Below the pieces are notes generated by a model. That model was not told the origin of the DNA, searched no databases, and saw nothing but the letters and a program-made list of their open reading frames with translations. From the NCBI GenBank assembly GCA_041398905.1, contig JAWKTV010000011.1:158878-222877 (forward strand): DNA of 64,000 nt, in the 5' to 3' direction. Position 1 is the stretch's first letter, and each line of letters begins with the position of its first letter. Source of the DNA: JAWKTV01 sp041398905. Its GTDB lineage: Bacteria; Planctomycetota; Planctomycetia; Planctomycetales; Planctomycetaceae. Position numbers and translations under genes: made by a program. This document shows, one piece after another, positions 9,144 to 20,120 of this stretch.

Positions 9144-9488
9144 TCAGACGAAGGTCCACACACACTTGTCCGGACCGCCGCTGAGGATCGCCCGGCTCAC
9201 GCTGCGACGGCCCCGCAGCACGATATCGGCGCTGGTCTCCCATGCGACCGCGCCTGCCACGCGATATTCTCCGGCGTCCCACTGCGCAACCACGCCGCGG
9301 TCACCGCTCACTGGACCTTCGTAGTCCAGGTACACCAGGCGATGGTCGGCGATTCGCTCGGCGGTAATACCCACTCCCACTTCCGGCCGCTCCGCCAATC
9401 GCCAGCAGCAAGCGATTTCGCCGTTCTCCAGCAGGAAGTCCCAATGGAGTTGGGGATGGTCGTGTTGCAGGATGGCGTAGCGCGGCAT
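9144..9488 (-). CDS. LigD-type 3'-phosphoesterase domain protein
   Basis: This 114-residue protein matches the stand-alone form of the DNA-ligase-D N-terminal 3'-phosphoesterase domain (PF13298). The signature is at the very start: HDHPQLHWDFLLE, which supplies the metal-binding His9, His15 and Asp17, followed by WRLAERP and LDYEGPVSGDRG with a conserved WDAGEY. In LigD proteins this domain trims 3' ends before non-homologous end joining; no polymerase or ligase domain is attached here and no ku gene is in the window, so a repair role is only inferred. It ends six bases after the neighbouring minus-strand gene starts its stop region, so it may be cotranscribed as a first or last gene of a short unit. 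Confidence 0.8.
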   Translation of the reverse strand: MPRYAILQHDHPQLHWDFLLENGEIACCWRLAERPEVGVGITAERIADHRLVYLDYEGPVSGDRGVVAQWDAGEYRVAGAVAWETSADIVLRGRRSVSRAILSGGPDKCVWTFV

Positions 9489-9492
9489 CGCG

Positions 9493-10724
9493 TCACTGGG
9501 CGGTTGGGGAGCCTTCCGCAGGCGGCGCGGACGGCGGGGGCGGCAGGAGCTCCCGCCTGGGACCGAGCGGCTGTGGGTTCACATTTGGCTCGCTGCGAAC
9601 CTGGAAATAGCCCCACAGCTCGACTGACTGGCCGTCCTCCAATGCCGCGTCGATCCGCCAACTGATCGGCGTCGGACGGTCGAAGTTTCCGACGGGAATC
9701 GACTCCGGCGGGGCGGCGGATTCCGGCACCGCGACTTCGATCCAAGGTGCGTACTCATCGGTTTGAATCCGCAGTCGCAGGGACTTGACCCGCGCCTCCG
9801 CGGGCCAGTCGAGCGCGAGCCGCACCGCTTCGCCAGGCCGCGGGACGTGCGGCTTGGCGCGGGCGCGGAAGTGATCGAACAGGTTGCCGCTGCGGTCCGG
9901 TTCGGTCTCGGGAGGGATCCAGCCGAGCCGGGCCTTCTGATCGCGGTCCAACCAGGACTCACTGATCCAACCGTTGTACTGTCCGAGGCTCATCACCGAG
10001 GCATTGCCAGGTTCCGGGTGAGGTAGGCCCACGGTGTGGCCGCAGCCTTCGTGGTAAACCACACAATCGCAGCCGCGGTAGGGGACGCGCCCAGCCGTCG
10101 GGGCGTCACCAGCCCCCAGCCCTTTCGCTCCCGTGCGATGTACGTCGCCCGGGCTCCCCCCGACGCTGCTCCGGGGAAGTGCTCTTGGCCATTGTAGTTT
10201 CCTTCAAACCTCGGCCCTTCGGGAGTCGGGTGCAGGCGGTAGAAGTCATCCAGTGGACGCCAGTTGATTTCGCTGAGTACCAGCAGAATCGGAAACTCGT
10301 CCGCCGACTCGGTCGCGAACTTCAGTCCGGCATCGACCTCACGGAGGGTCTTGAAGAAGATCGCATCGCCATCCCCCTCTCGCAGCGTGGCCGTGGGCAG
10401 GGCCGAGACGTATGGCTCGGCAACGACTTCCGTTCGCATCACCGATTGGCCCTGGAACTCTCGCTCGTGGAACGCCTCGATTCGGCGACAGTAGTAGTCG
10501 ACCCGCTCCCGCCAGTCGGGGAGCGGCGCGCGATCGGCGGGAACGAAGTAGACGACTGTCACCTTGATCTGATCGGTGTTGTGCCTGCCGTCCCACGTCG
10601 TGGTGGCTTGCGCCGTTGCCGACAGTCGGACCAGCACTCCAACGACGAGCAGCCATAGCGGCGGTGCCAGGCGGCACAGCGGGGATTGCCGAGACGAAAC
10701 TGACGGGCGTGGGAGGGCAGGCAT
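9493..10724 (-). CDS. secreted zincin-like metallopeptidase (frameshifted)
   Basis: The gene is read in two frames that join near 10113-10117, where adding one base to a C5 run (G5 on the coding strand) restores 410 residues. The start at 10724 gives a signal peptide with a hydrophobic WLLVVGVLVRLSATAQA core. The first part contains a lengthy mixed alpha/beta region with YYCRRIEAFHEREF. Just after the join is HEGCGHTVGLPH, a zinc-binding helix and turn like the metzincin HExxHxxGxxH, but with three residues rather than two between Glu and the second His. The C-terminal domain is beta-rich and Pro-rich. The protein is exported. Peptidase function is inferred from this motif only. Confidence 0.7.
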
Positions 10725-11085
10725 CAGGTCTTGTTCCAAGGTGGGCGTCTTGCGAGGCGGGGATGGTGGCGAAGTAGCCTGGTCCCGGCCCACGGCCAGG
10801 TCGATCGATTCGCCTGCGGCCATAGTAGACGGCAGCGGCCGACAATTGGAGCGTCGGGCGACCCTGCGGTCTTCAGGCTGGGTCTGGTTCGGGCAGGTCG
10901 GCTGCTTGTCCGGCTGCGGCTCGCGGGATATCCTCAAATGAGGTGCTGATTCGCGGAGCGAGTCACCCGACACCCGTCGATAGAGTCACAGTTCACGATC
11001 AAGATTCCCCCCCCGCGAGCGAACAGGGCTGGCCGCTCGGTTGTGTGGGTTTTCCTCCCGTCTTCCGTCGGGCACGAGACCGCCG
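10725..11085. other. divergent intergenic region
   Basis: About 360 bases between the metallopeptidase gene and the TPR gene. It includes a C8 run at about 11007-11014, another site prone to length errors. No promoter or gene could be recognised. Confidence 0.4.
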
Positions 11086-14000
11086 ATGAGATCGCTTCTG
11101 GTGCGCATCCTGTTTGTCCTGTCGAGCGTGTGGACACTGGTGGGCTGGAATGTGGCGTACGCCACCGAGCCGTACCTGGAGTTCGCGGCCGGTCTGCGCG
11201 AACGGGGCTACTTTGACACGGCGGAGCAATACCTGCAGTCGCTGCAGGGAAAAGCGGGAGTCCCGCAGGCAGTACAGGACGTGGTTCCCTATGAGTTGGG
11301 GGTCACGCTGCGTGACAGTGCCCGCAGCCTGCTGATCGCCGAGGAGCAGCGGAAGCGGCTCAATCAGGCGCAGGCGGCGTTCGAGCAGTTCGTGAGCGGA
11401 GCCCCGAACCACCCGCTGGCGGGCCGCGCGAATAGCGAGCGGGCCCGCATTCTCGTCGAGCAGGCGCGCGTGAGCCTGTGGGAAGCCGACGCGACCTCCG
11501 ACGATGGACGAAAGCAGGTTCTGCGCGGCGACGCCCGCAAGCTGATTCAGGATGCGAGCAAGGTCTTCAGCACCGCGGTCGACCAGCACAAGAAGTCGTT
11601 CGAGTCATTCCCCGGATTCATCCCGCCCGAGCAACGGGCCGAACTCGACAAGCGGGCCGTCGCGGAGACCGAGTACATCCAGGCGCAAATCGACTTGGCG
11701 GAGACGATTTACTGGGAAGCCCAGACGTATGCGGCGGAGTCCACGGAGCGAAAGGACAAGCTGACCGAGGCGATGCTGAAGTTCGAGGAGTTGCACACCG
11801 CCTACCGAAGCATGATTGGCGGTCTGCTGGCGAGGCTGTGGCAGGGGAAGTGCCTGGAGGAGATGGGCAGCAAGGACAACATCGGGGCCGCGCTGGGGAT
11901 CTACGGCGAACTCCTCAAGCATGACGGCCAATCGCCTTCGATGATCGCGCTGCAGTCGAAGGCTCAGCAGTTCGAGTTGATCTGTTACAACCACGAGACA
12001 AAGCAGGAGTACCGGCTCGTCAACCTCAAGGCGTCGGAGTGGCTGCGCGACGACCGTAACCGCCGCGTCAAGTACACCGAAACGGGCAAGGGGATTGAGT
12101 GGGAGCAGGCCCGGGCGCTCGAGGCGCTGGGGGGCGACCGCACCGTGCCGGAGAACGAACGGACCGCGTTCCTCAATCAGGCGCTCGGCATCGCGCGGGG
12201 GCTGTCGCGGCGGGCTGGTCCCTACAAGGCACCGTCGGCCGCGATGGTCGCGCGGCTCTCGGAACTGCTGGGCCGCGACGCCAACGATCCCGCCGACTTC
12301 AACACCGCATACGGCCGGGCGGACGAGCTGTTCACGCAGGCCAAGCAGATCACGGACAAGATCGTCGCGGCGCAGTCCGCGGGCAAAATGGACGAAGCCT
12401 TGCAGCATGCCGAAGCCCGCAAAGCGGTCGCCGTCGAGATGACGAGAATGTACGCCCTCGCGCTGAAGCTCGCGGATTCCACGACGGACGAACTGTTGCA
12501 GCGGCGTTCGGAACTGCTGGTCGCGGTCGGCTACATCTATCAGGAGCGCCCGTATGAGGCGGTGGCAATCGCCGACTACTTCCTCAGGAATCACGGGCAG
12601 AGCCAGCCGGAGATGCTGCAGTTCGCCGGCGAGGTCGCGGCTCTCCTCGATGACGGACGCCTATCAACGGGCCGAGGAGGGTGACCGCGACTTTGAACGG
12701 AAGTACCTGCTGGGCATCACCGATATGCTGGCGACCCGCTGGCCTGGCACCAAGCTGGCGAGCCGGGCGCACATGTCGGCCGGCAAGCTGTTGCGCAGCA
12801 CCGGCGACTACCTGGAAGCGGCCAATACGTTTCTGCAGGTCGCCCGACGCGGAGGATCGCGGCATCGCCGACTTGCTCGCCGGTTCGTCGTTTCTCGCAC
12901 AGTACGAGATGGGATCCGCCCAGGACGAAGGATCGCAACCGACCGCTGAAGAACTGCTCGGCTGGCGGGACGAGGCGGAGAAGTACCTCGCTGCGGGTGT
13001 CGCCGCGGTCGATGCGCAGACGCCCGCCGACGTGGTGAGCGAAGACTTGATCCGCGGCAAGATCGCGCTGGCGACCGTCCGCAACCTGAAGGGGCACTAC
13101 ACCGCGAAGGATGGCGTTCCGGGTGCCGTCGAACTGCTGACCGCCGAGCCGCATCCGGTGGTGAAGGCGGTCGAACCTCCGGCCGGCGAAGCCCGACCGA
13201 ACGATTCATCGCAACTTACGTCCAGGTCGTTCGCGGGAATCGTGTACCGCACGCTGCTGAGGGCCTACATCGGCGCGAAGGATGTCGATGCCGCTCGCAG
13301 CACCATGAAGACCCTCGAAGAAGTGGGCGGCAAGGACGACTCAGCCGCCCTCACACAGACGTTTATCGAGTTCGGACGCCAGTTGCAGAGTGAGCTTGAG
13401 CAGTTGGAAAGCTCCGGCGAGGGCGAACGCCTTGGGGAAGTCCGCAGTGGATTCGAGTCGTTCCTGGGTGACCTCGCCAGCCGCGATCAGAGTCAGCAGA
13501 CGTTCAATTCACTGAACTGGATCGCCGAGACCTACCTCAGTCTCGCGGAAGGATCGAGTGACAACCTCATCAAGCAGAAGGATTACTTCGCGAAGGCGGC
13601 GGACGCCTACCAGAAGATCGTCGGCCGCGGCGACGCCGATCCGGCGTTCTACGGTTCGCCCCAGAACGCCGTCGCCGTCAAAGTGCGAATGCTCGAAGCT
13701 CGACTGTCCCAGGACGACTATGAAGGTGCCGAGGCGACGTTGTTCGAGGTGCTGAAGACGGCTTCCACCGCTCCGAATGTCCAGCAGACCGCCGCGCGGC
13801 TGTATCAGCGCTGGGCGGAGAGCGGCGACTCCAGCAAGTACCAGTACGCCCTGCATGGTCGGAAGGAGCCGGGCGAAGTGTGGGGCTGGGGCGGCCTTGC
13901 CCAGAAGATGCAGGGTCAGTCTCGGGAAGATCTCAAGCCCTTGTTCTATGAAGCGAGCGAACAGTACGCCCGCACCGCTCTCGCCGCCGCCCGCACCGAA

Positions 14001-14453
14001 ACCGGCGAGGATCGCCAGAAGATGCTCAGCAAAGGCGTGATCAGTCTGGAAACCGTCGGCCGCACCACGCGGAACATTCCGGATGACGTGTTCGCAAGGC
14101 TCGACTCCCTGTACGGCACATTACTGACCGAATTGGGCGAGCCGGTGGCACAACTGCCACGGGGTGGCGTCGCGACGGCCGGCGGCACTGCGGTTGCCGA
14201 GACCAGCAGGGCCAACACCACGGGAGCCGCGCCCACCGCCGCCGCTGAGCCGGAGGAAGAACCGGCCAACCCGAATAATCTGGGGAACATCGTTGTCGTG
14301 GCCGTGCTGCTGGTGATTGGCCTTGCGGCGGTGGCCGGCATCTTCATGTGGACCACCAACCAGTCGAAGAAGCAAAGGGCCGCCAAACTGGCCGCGATCG
14401 CGTCCGCGGCTCCAAAGCCCAAACGACCCAAGACCAAAGCCGACAAGCCGTAA
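11086..14453 (+). CDS. large secreted TPR protein with C-terminal membrane anchor (two frameshifts)
   Basis: Three frames join into about 1121 residues. Breaks lie near 12648-12652 (GG read for G in gacggacgcc) and at 12843-12845 (CCC read for CC); after both corrections the protein is continuous. An N-terminal signal peptide (RILFVLSSVWTLVGWNVAYA) begins at the ATG at 11086. Most of the protein is alpha-helical and Ala-rich, with repeated helix pairs typical of TPR solenoids. A single transmembrane helix (NIVVVAVLLVIGLAAVAGIFMW) near the end precedes a short Lys-rich cytoplasmic tail. It is followed after about 95 bases by another TPR gene. The topology suggests an envelope scaffold. Partner proteins are not known; no ExbB/TolR genes follow here. 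Confidence 0.75.
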
Positions 14454-14548
14454 TTATTCACTCCCGCAGCGGGCAGGAATGCCACCCCTGGCGGCGGCGA
14501 TTTCCAAGATCACAAGCATCGCGAATCACCAGATTGAGATAACGAACC

Positions 14549-15612
14549 ATGCAACCTGCCAATTCACCGCACCGTACCGTGCTCGCGTTTCTGCTGCTCG
14601 CGTCGACCAGTTTCGCCGTGGACGTCGTCGTCCAGCGGGGCACTGATGAACGGGTCGGCGGCACGATCACCAACGTGACGAAGACGGAGGTGACCGTCAC
14701 CAAGCAGGTTGGCGGCGATACCGTTGTGCCGGTCAACGTGATCGACTACATCGAATGGAACGCGCGCCCGGCTGCGATGGCGCTGGGACGCTCAGCGGCG
14801 CTGGATGGCGGTCAACTGGAGGTGGCGAGGAAGCAGTTGGAGACTGCGATCACCGAGTCCGCCGGCAACAACAACACCAACCTGCGGGGTGACCTGGACT
14901 ACATGCTGGCCCGCGTCGAAGCGGAAGAGGCGCTCACCGACGTGGCGAAGGTTCCGAGCGCGATTCAGAAGCTGAAGGCGTTTATCGGGGCGAACCGCAA
15001 CCACTATCGCACCTTCGACGCGCAAAAGCTGCTGGGCAATGTGGCGATCGCCGGTCAGGACTTCCCGGCCGCGATTGAAGCCTTCACGTCCCTGAGCACG
15101 GCCCCGTGGAAGGATTACCAGATGGCGGCGCGTGTCGGGAATGGTCGCACCGCCCTCGCGCAGGGAACATTGACGCCGCGAAGGGTGACTTCGACGCCGT
15201 CGCCGCGATGAAGACCGATACACCTGCCGAGGGTTCGCAGCGGCTGCAGGCGATGCTCGGCCAGGCGAGGTGCCTGCAGGCCAGGCAGGACTACGACGGC
15301 GCGGTGAAGACACTCGATACCGTCATCAACGAGTCGACCCCGTCTGACTCCCGGCTGCAGGCGGAAGCCTATCTCCGCCAGGGAGACTGCTATCTCGCCA
15401 TGAACGCGAACCCCAAAGAGGCGATTATGGCGTACCTGCATGTTGACGTGATTCCCGCGATGTCCCGCGAGTCCGACCTGCATGCCGAAGCGCTGTATCA
15501 GCTTTCGCAACTCTGGAAGCAGGTCAACCAGCCGGACCGCGCCCGCGAAGCGGCGGAAGCTCTGCAGGCCGAGTACGGCAGCAGCCAGTGGGCGAAGAAG
15601 CTGGGAGGCTGA
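14549..15612 (+). CDS. secreted TPR protein (frameshifted)
   Basis: Two frames, joined by adding one G to the GGG at 15163-15165, give 354 residues. The ATG at 14549 starts a signal peptide (HRTVLAFLLLASTSFAVD). The first 60 residues after it are beta-rich (RGTDERVGGTITNVTKTEVTV). The remainder is TPR repeats: LEVARKQLETAIT, then DYDGAVKTLDTVI, then HAEALYQLSQLWKQ. It follows the large TPR protein by 95 bases and is probably cotranscribed, so both may act in the periplasm together. There is no recognised enzymatic domain. The frameshift is real in this sequence but is most simply a homopolymer error. Confidence 0.78.
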
Positions 15613-15783
15613 TGCGGGCACGCGGGGATTTCCGCACCGGGGCTCGCCCACGCGGTTCGACGCACGCGATACAACTCGACGAAGCCGCATCAAGGCCACG
15701 GGCGACCGCGGACCGACGATGCTGTCCTCGGTATCGTCCCTGCAGGACCACTTGGTTCAGCCGCGCGAACGCATCAGCATCGT

Positions 15784-15812
15784 TTGACTTCACTCTCCAG
15801 CCGCGCTAGGCT
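15784..15812 (+). promoter_or_regulatory. candidate sigma-70-type promoter for the sugar ABC operon
   Basis: TTGACT at 15784-15789 (five of six matches to the -35 consensus) and TAGGCT at 15807-15812 (a weaker -10) are separated by exactly 17 bases. Transcription would start near 15819, about 55 bases before the binding-protein start codon at 15874. Confidence 0.4.
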
Positions 15813-15873
15813 GGCGAACGTGCATTCTGCACGTCTGCATTTCCCAGCATTCTTCCTCGGGACTGAACGACTC

Positions 15874-16962
15874 ATGCAACGCTGGATGTCCGCATGGACT
15901 CGCGTGGGCGGCACAATGCTGTGCCTCGCGCTCATCGCCTCAATCGGCTGCAGTTCGGGTGAAACGAAGCAGCGGATCATCATTCTCACGAACGGACCGG
16001 ACCCCTTCTGGGACACCTGTGAAGCGGGTGCGAAGGCCGCCGAGCGGGAATTGGGGCTCGCCGATCAGGGGTACGTCGTCGATTTTCAGCGAGGCGACTT
16101 CACCTCGAAGAAGCAGATCGACATGCTGAAGCAGTACGCACTCGCGCCGGATGTGGTGGCGGTCGGCATTTCGGTGTTCGATCCCGACAGTCTGAACCTC
16201 GCTGAAGAGATGCGGGGCCTGCAGGAGCAGGGCGTGCGGGTCATCACGATCGACAGCGATGTTGACCGCGAAAAGTACCGCGACGCTCGGTACGGGTATT
16301 TGGGGACCGACAACATCGTCGGCGGTCGCGAGTTGGGCCGGGCCGCCGCGAAAGTCGCTGCGGAAGACGGAGCGAGGTTCGCCTTCTTCGTCGGGGACAA
16401 AGGTGTCGCCAACGCCAAAGAGCGGATGGCGGGGTTTCTGGAGGGCATTTCAGCCGGGTCGGTCGAGGTCGCGCGGCTTGATGACGGCGGTGATCGTCCG
16501 AAGGCGCGCAAGAACGTTGAGGATGTCCTGAACGAGCACCCCGAGGTGAACATGCTCGTGGGCATCTGGGCCTACAACACGCCGCAAATCATCAACGTCG
16601 TCGACGATCGCGGTATTCGCGAAGCAACCCGCATCATCTGCTTCGACGCCGCCGAGCGGGCAATCTCCGGCATGGAGGATGGCATGGTCGACGTCATGGT
16701 CGTGCAGAATCCTTACCAGATGGGCTACGACGGCGTGAAGCTGATGCACGCGCTCGTCGCTGACGACAAGTCGGTCACAACCGCGATGTACCCCAACTAC
16801 GCGCAGACCGGTGAGAACGATCTGTATCGCACCGAACTCCGGGTCGTCGTGCCGGATGGTGAGACGGCCATCACCGCGGACCTGTTTGAGCCGGAGACGA
16901 AGTTCTTCAAGTCTGCGGACTTCAAGAAGTGGCTGCAGGAACGCGGGCTGATCAGTTCGTAA
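15874..16962 (+). CDS. sugar ABC transporter substrate-binding lipoprotein
   Basis: This 362-residue protein is a periplasmic-binding-protein type I family member of the ribose/xylose class (peripl_BP_4). The leader ends in ASIGC with the lipid-modified Cys near residue 26, so it is anchored rather than soluble. The mature part begins RIIILTNGPDPFWDTCEAG, the usual first strand and ligand loop, and continues with DVVAVGISVFDPDS, the hinge region and IICFDAAERA, all characteristic of sugar-binding proteins. It is the first gene of an importer operon with a permease and ATPase. The ligand cannot be predicted; in planctomycetes such systems are commonly adjacent to sugar catabolism genes, but none follows here. 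Confidence 0.92.
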   Translation: MQRWMSAWTRVGGTMLCLALIASIGCSSGETKQRIIILTNGPDPFWDTCEAGAKAAERELGLADQGYVVDFQRGDFTSKKQIDMLKQYALAPDVVAVGISVFDPDSLNLAEEMRGLQEQGVRVITIDSDVDREKYRDARYGYLGTDNIVGGRELGRAAAKVAAEDGARFAFFVGDKGVANAKERMAGFLEGISAGSVEVARLDDGGDRPKARKNVEDVLNEHPEVNMLVGIWAYNTPQIINVVDDRGIREATRIICFDAAERAISGMEDGMVDVMVVQNPYQMGYDGVKLMHALVADDKSVTTAMYPNYAQTGENDLYRTELRVVVPDGETAITADLFEPETKFFKSADFKKWLQERGLISS

Positions 16963-17102
16963 GCGCGGCCACCCGGGCCGTGAAAGCAGTCACGCCAAAC
17001 CGACAGGCCGTTTCTTGGCGTGTTGGGGGGCCGAGTCGACGGGTCTGGGTCGACAGGTCTGGGCTGTCTCGGTCACGGTCGAGGCCCGGGAGTTGGTGGG
17101 GG

Positions 17103-17131
17103 CCGGCAGCGAGCGCGCCGGCCGCTGCCGG
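17103..17131. repeat. stem-loop between binding-protein and permease genes
   Basis: CCGGCAGC at 17103-17110 and GCTGCCGG at 17124-17131 form a perfect 8-base stem with a 13-base loop in the 221-base gap within the ABC operon. No T-run follows. Such hairpins commonly protect the upstream binding-protein transcript and reduce expression of the downstream membrane genes; that role here is inferred. Confidence 0.45.
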
Positions 17132-17183
17132 GTCGAGTCAAATCTCCATTCGCTGACGATCGACATCACCTGGGCGGAATCGC

Positions 17184-18437
17184 GTGGCCGGATTCTTTCA
17201 AAAGCATCGCAACGAACTGGGCCTGGTGATCGCCACATTCGTGGTCCTCGCCCTGACGGCGGCTATCAGTCCTTCGTACCACTCGCTGGCGACCACGCAG
17301 CGAACGATGGAGAGCATCGGCCGCGAGACCGGTGTCATTGGCATCATGGCGATCGGCGCGGCGATCGTGATTATCGCTGGCGGGATCGATCTGTCGGCGG
17401 GGTCTGTGGCGGCGTTCAGCGGAATGCTGTTCTGTGGCGTGATCGTGCTGCTCGCGCCGGACGACCCGAGCGCCCCGTGGCCGCAGGACTCGACCCGCTT
17501 CCTGCCGAGCCTGTCGGGCCTGCCGCTGTGGATACCGCTCGTCGCGCTCGCGGTGACGCTGTTGGCTGGGCTGCTGGTCGGCACGCTGCATACGTGGCTG
17601 ATCACGGTGATCGAGTTGCCCCCGTTCGTGGCGACGCTCGCGTCGCTGGTCGGACTGCGGAGCCTCGCCCGGCTGCTGATCGAAGACATGACCGTCATCC
17701 GCTACGGGCAGGAGCAATCGTCGATCACGCTCGAAGACCGGCTGCTGACGTCGATTGGCCGGGGTAACTGGTGGGTGCCGGGCGTCATCTGGATGCTGCT
17801 GTGCATCGGAATGTGGGTGCTGTTGTCGCGCACGATCGCCGGTCGGCATCTCTATGCATTGGGAGGAAACGAGCAGGCGGCGCGGCTCAGTGGTATTCGT
17901 ACCGATCGACTCAAGTGGCTCGCCTATAGCATCAGCAGCGTGACGGCCGCGCTCTCCGGCGTGCTGCTCGTCTGTTACGTCGGCGGTTCGCGTCCCTCCA
18001 ACGACGCGCTCGGCTACGAGCTGAGCGCCATCGCGGCGTCGGTCGTCGGCGGGTGCAGCCTGGCGGGCGGCGTCGGCACGATCGTGGGGGTGATGCTAGG
18101 CACGCTGTTCATGCGGGTCGTGATCGATTCGGTCGCGAAGGTGTTTCGCAGCCAGCCCGACCTCCTGGAAGGTCTGGTCGTCGGCGTGCTGGTTGTTCTC
18201 GCGGTGGCGTTCAACGAACTCCGGGGAGAAGGGCTGAAGAAGTCGTTCTTCCCCGGCCTGTTTGGCTGGCTGAACGTGGGGATTCTGTCTGGACTGATCG
18301 GTCTGGTGGTGGCGGTGACTTCGCAGGAGTCACATCTGCGGAACGGGTTGATCGCCGGCGGCGGAGTGCTCGCGGTGCTGCTGGCGAAGGCGTTGTCCGA
18401 GCGAGTCAACGGCCGCGCGAGCGGGTCCGGCGGGTAA
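17184..18437 (+). CDS. sugar ABC transporter permease (RbsC-like)
   Basis: This 417-residue integral membrane protein matches the BPD_transp_2 family of ribose/galactose-type permeases. It starts with GTG at 17184, preceded by a GGGCGGA purine stretch. Family sequence includes GETGVIGIMAIGAAIVIIAGGIDLSAGSV near the N-terminus and VGGCSLAGGVGTIVGVMLG in the second half, the conserved substrate-channel helices. About ten membrane helices are present. The protein is longer than usual (about 330) because of an extra C-terminal segment with two more hydrophobic helices (GWLNVGILSGLIGLVVAV and NGLIAGGGVLAVLLAKAL). It pairs with the ATPase gene 15 bases downstream. Confidence 0.92.
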   Translation: MAGFFQKHRNELGLVIATFVVLALTAAISPSYHSLATTQRTMESIGRETGVIGIMAIGAAIVIIAGGIDLSAGSVAAFSGMLFCGVIVLLAPDDPSAPWPQDSTRFLPSLSGLPLWIPLVALAVTLLAGLLVGTLHTWLITVIELPPFVATLASLVGLRSLARLLIEDMTVIRYGQEQSSITLEDRLLTSIGRGNWWVPGVIWMLLCIGMWVLLSRTIAGRHLYALGGNEQAARLSGIRTDRLKWLAYSISSVTAALSGVLLVCYVGGSRPSNDALGYELSAIAASVVGGCSLAGGVGTIVGVMLGTLFMRVVIDSVAKVFRSQPDLLEGLVVGVLVVLAVAFNELRGEGLKKSFFPGLFGWLNVGILSGLIGLVVAVTSQESHLRNGLIAGGGVLAVLLAKALSERVNGRASGSGG

Positions 18438-18452
18438 TCAGGAGCGACCAAC

Positions 18453-20015
18453 ATGTCCATCGCCACGACCGATTCGCCGCTCATCGAGATTCGTGCCGTC
18501 ACGAAGCGCTTCCCCGGCGTGGTGGCGCTCAAAGATGTCTCGTTCGAGATTCGCAAGGGAGAATTCCATTCGATCTGCGGAGAGAACGGCGCGGGCAAGA
18601 GCACCCTGATGAAGCTGCTCTCCGGCGTGATCACCGAGTTCGAGGGGCAGATTCTCGTACGTGGCGAGCCAGTCCGTTTCGCCAGGACGCGGGACGCCGA
18701 GGCGATCGGCATCAGCATCATCCACCAGGAGCTGAATCTCGTCGAAGAGCTGTCGACCGCGGCGAACATCTTCCTGGGGCGCGAGCGGACGCGCGGCCTG
18801 GGGTGGCTGGACGATCGGACGATGGAGCAGGAGGCGGCCGCCCTGTTCGCGCGGCTGAAATGCGCGCTTCGACCCGACAGCAAGGTCTCAACGCTCCGCG
18901 TCGGTGACCAGCAGCTTGTCGAAATCGCCAAGGCGCTTTCGCTGGACTCGGACATCCTCATCATGGATGAACCGACGAGCGCGCTGACGGAATCGGAAGT
19001 CGAGCGGCTGTTTCGCGTGATTGAAGGTTTGCGAGCCGACGGCGTGACGATTCTCTACATCTCGCACAAGATGGATGAAGTGTTCCGCCTGTCCGACCGC
19101 ATCACCGTGCTCCGGGACGGCAAGCACGTCAAAACACTCGATCGGGCGGACACCAACCCGCGCGAGATCGCCCACTTGATGGTCGGCCGTGATCTGGAGA
19201 CGGCGAACGCCACCGCGGGCCGGCAACCGGGTGCACTGCTGCTCGAAGTCGACGCGCTGTCGTTGCCATGGTCCGGACATGCCCGCCGCTGGCGACTGGA
19301 GGATGTCTCGTTTTCGCTGCGGCGGGGCGAGGTGGTGGGGCTGGCGGGGCTGATGGGAGCGGGGCGAACCGAACTGCTGGAATGCCTGTTCGGTTCAGCC
19401 GACGAGGAGTTCGTCGGTCAGGTCCGTCTGAACGGAGCGGAGGTACGGTTCCGGCACCCGGCCGATGCGCAGACGGCCGGAGTGGCGATGGTGACCGAGG
19501 ATCGCAAACGGCTCGGCCTGTTTTCACAGATGACCGTCCGCGAGAACATCACGATCTGCACATTGCGGGAGGCGATTCAAGGGGGGCTGATTCGTGGCCG
19601 CAAGGAGCGAGCCAACGCCCGCGAGTCTGTCGAACAGCTCCGCGTCAAGACCGCCAGTCTGGAGACCCCCATCACCAGCCTCTCGGGGGGCAATCAGCAA
19701 AAGTGCATCATCGCCCGGTGGTTGCGGACGAAGCCGCAGGTGCTGCTGCTCGACGACCCGACCCGCGGCGTCGACGTGGGTGCCAAGGCGGAACTGTACC
19801 GCCTGATCGACGACCTGTGCCGACAGGGACTGGGGATCATCGTCACATCGAGTGAACTGCCGGAACTGATCACGCTGTGCGACCGAATTCTCGTGATGTG
19901 CGAAGGCCGGCTGACCGGTGAGTTGTCCCGTGACGAGTTCAGCGAGCAGCGGATCATGGAGTTCGCAACGATGCAGCGCCCGGGCAGCGCGGCCGGCGTG
20001 ACGCGGCACTCGTAG
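18453..20015 (+). CDS. sugar ABC transporter ATP-binding protein (double ATPase)
   Basis: This 520-residue protein has two nucleotide-binding domains in tandem, as in RbsA/MglA-type importers. The first has Walker A GENGAGKST, a degenerate signature (LRVGDQQLVEIAKAL) and Walker B ILIMDEPTSAL. The second has an incomplete Walker A (GLMGAGRTE), an intact signature LSGGNQQK and LLLDDPTRGVDVG, a pattern expected because only one site hydrolyses ATP efficiently in these proteins. AGGAG lies just before the ATG at 18453. It is the last gene of the importer operon and is followed by a GC-rich hairpin. Confidence 0.95.
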   Translation: MSIATTDSPLIEIRAVTKRFPGVVALKDVSFEIRKGEFHSICGENGAGKSTLMKLLSGVITEFEGQILVRGEPVRFARTRDAEAIGISIIHQELNLVEELSTAANIFLGRERTRGLGWLDDRTMEQEAAALFARLKCALRPDSKVSTLRVGDQQLVEIAKALSLDSDILIMDEPTSALTESEVERLFRVIEGLRADGVTILYISHKMDEVFRLSDRITVLRDGKHVKTLDRADTNPREIAHLMVGRDLETANATAGRQPGALLLEVDALSLPWSGHARRWRLEDVSFSLRRGEVVGLAGLMGAGRTELLECLFGSADEEFVGQVRLNGAEVRFRHPADAQTAGVAMVTEDRKRLGLFSQMTVRENITICTLREAIQGGLIRGRKERANARESVEQLRVKTASLETPITSLSGGNQQKCIIARWLRTKPQVLLLDDPTRGVDVGAKAELYRLIDDLCRQGLGIIVTSSELPELITLCDRILVMCEGRLTGELSRDEFSEQRIMEFATMQRPGSAAGVTRHS

Positions 20016-20090
20016 CCGGCGGGACAGGGGCTGCTCGGATTGTTTCCTTGCGGCGGGTTCACGGGGTTCTCGTCGTGCCGCTGTGTGCAA

Positions 20091-20113
20091 CGCGGCTCGC
20101 GAAGTGAGCCGCG
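20091..20113. terminator. stem-loop between convergent genes
   Basis: CGCGGCTC and GAGCCGCG form a perfect 8-base stem with a 7-base loop, between the end of the ABC ATPase and the end of the minus-strand SLOG gene. No T-run follows, so it is a possible bidirectional hairpin terminator only. Confidence 0.4.
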
Positions 20114-20120
20114 ACGATCG

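Noticed and set aside
11605..12594. A minus-strand frame opposite the large TPR gene
   Set aside because: No signal or domain; the TPR frame is the better supported one.
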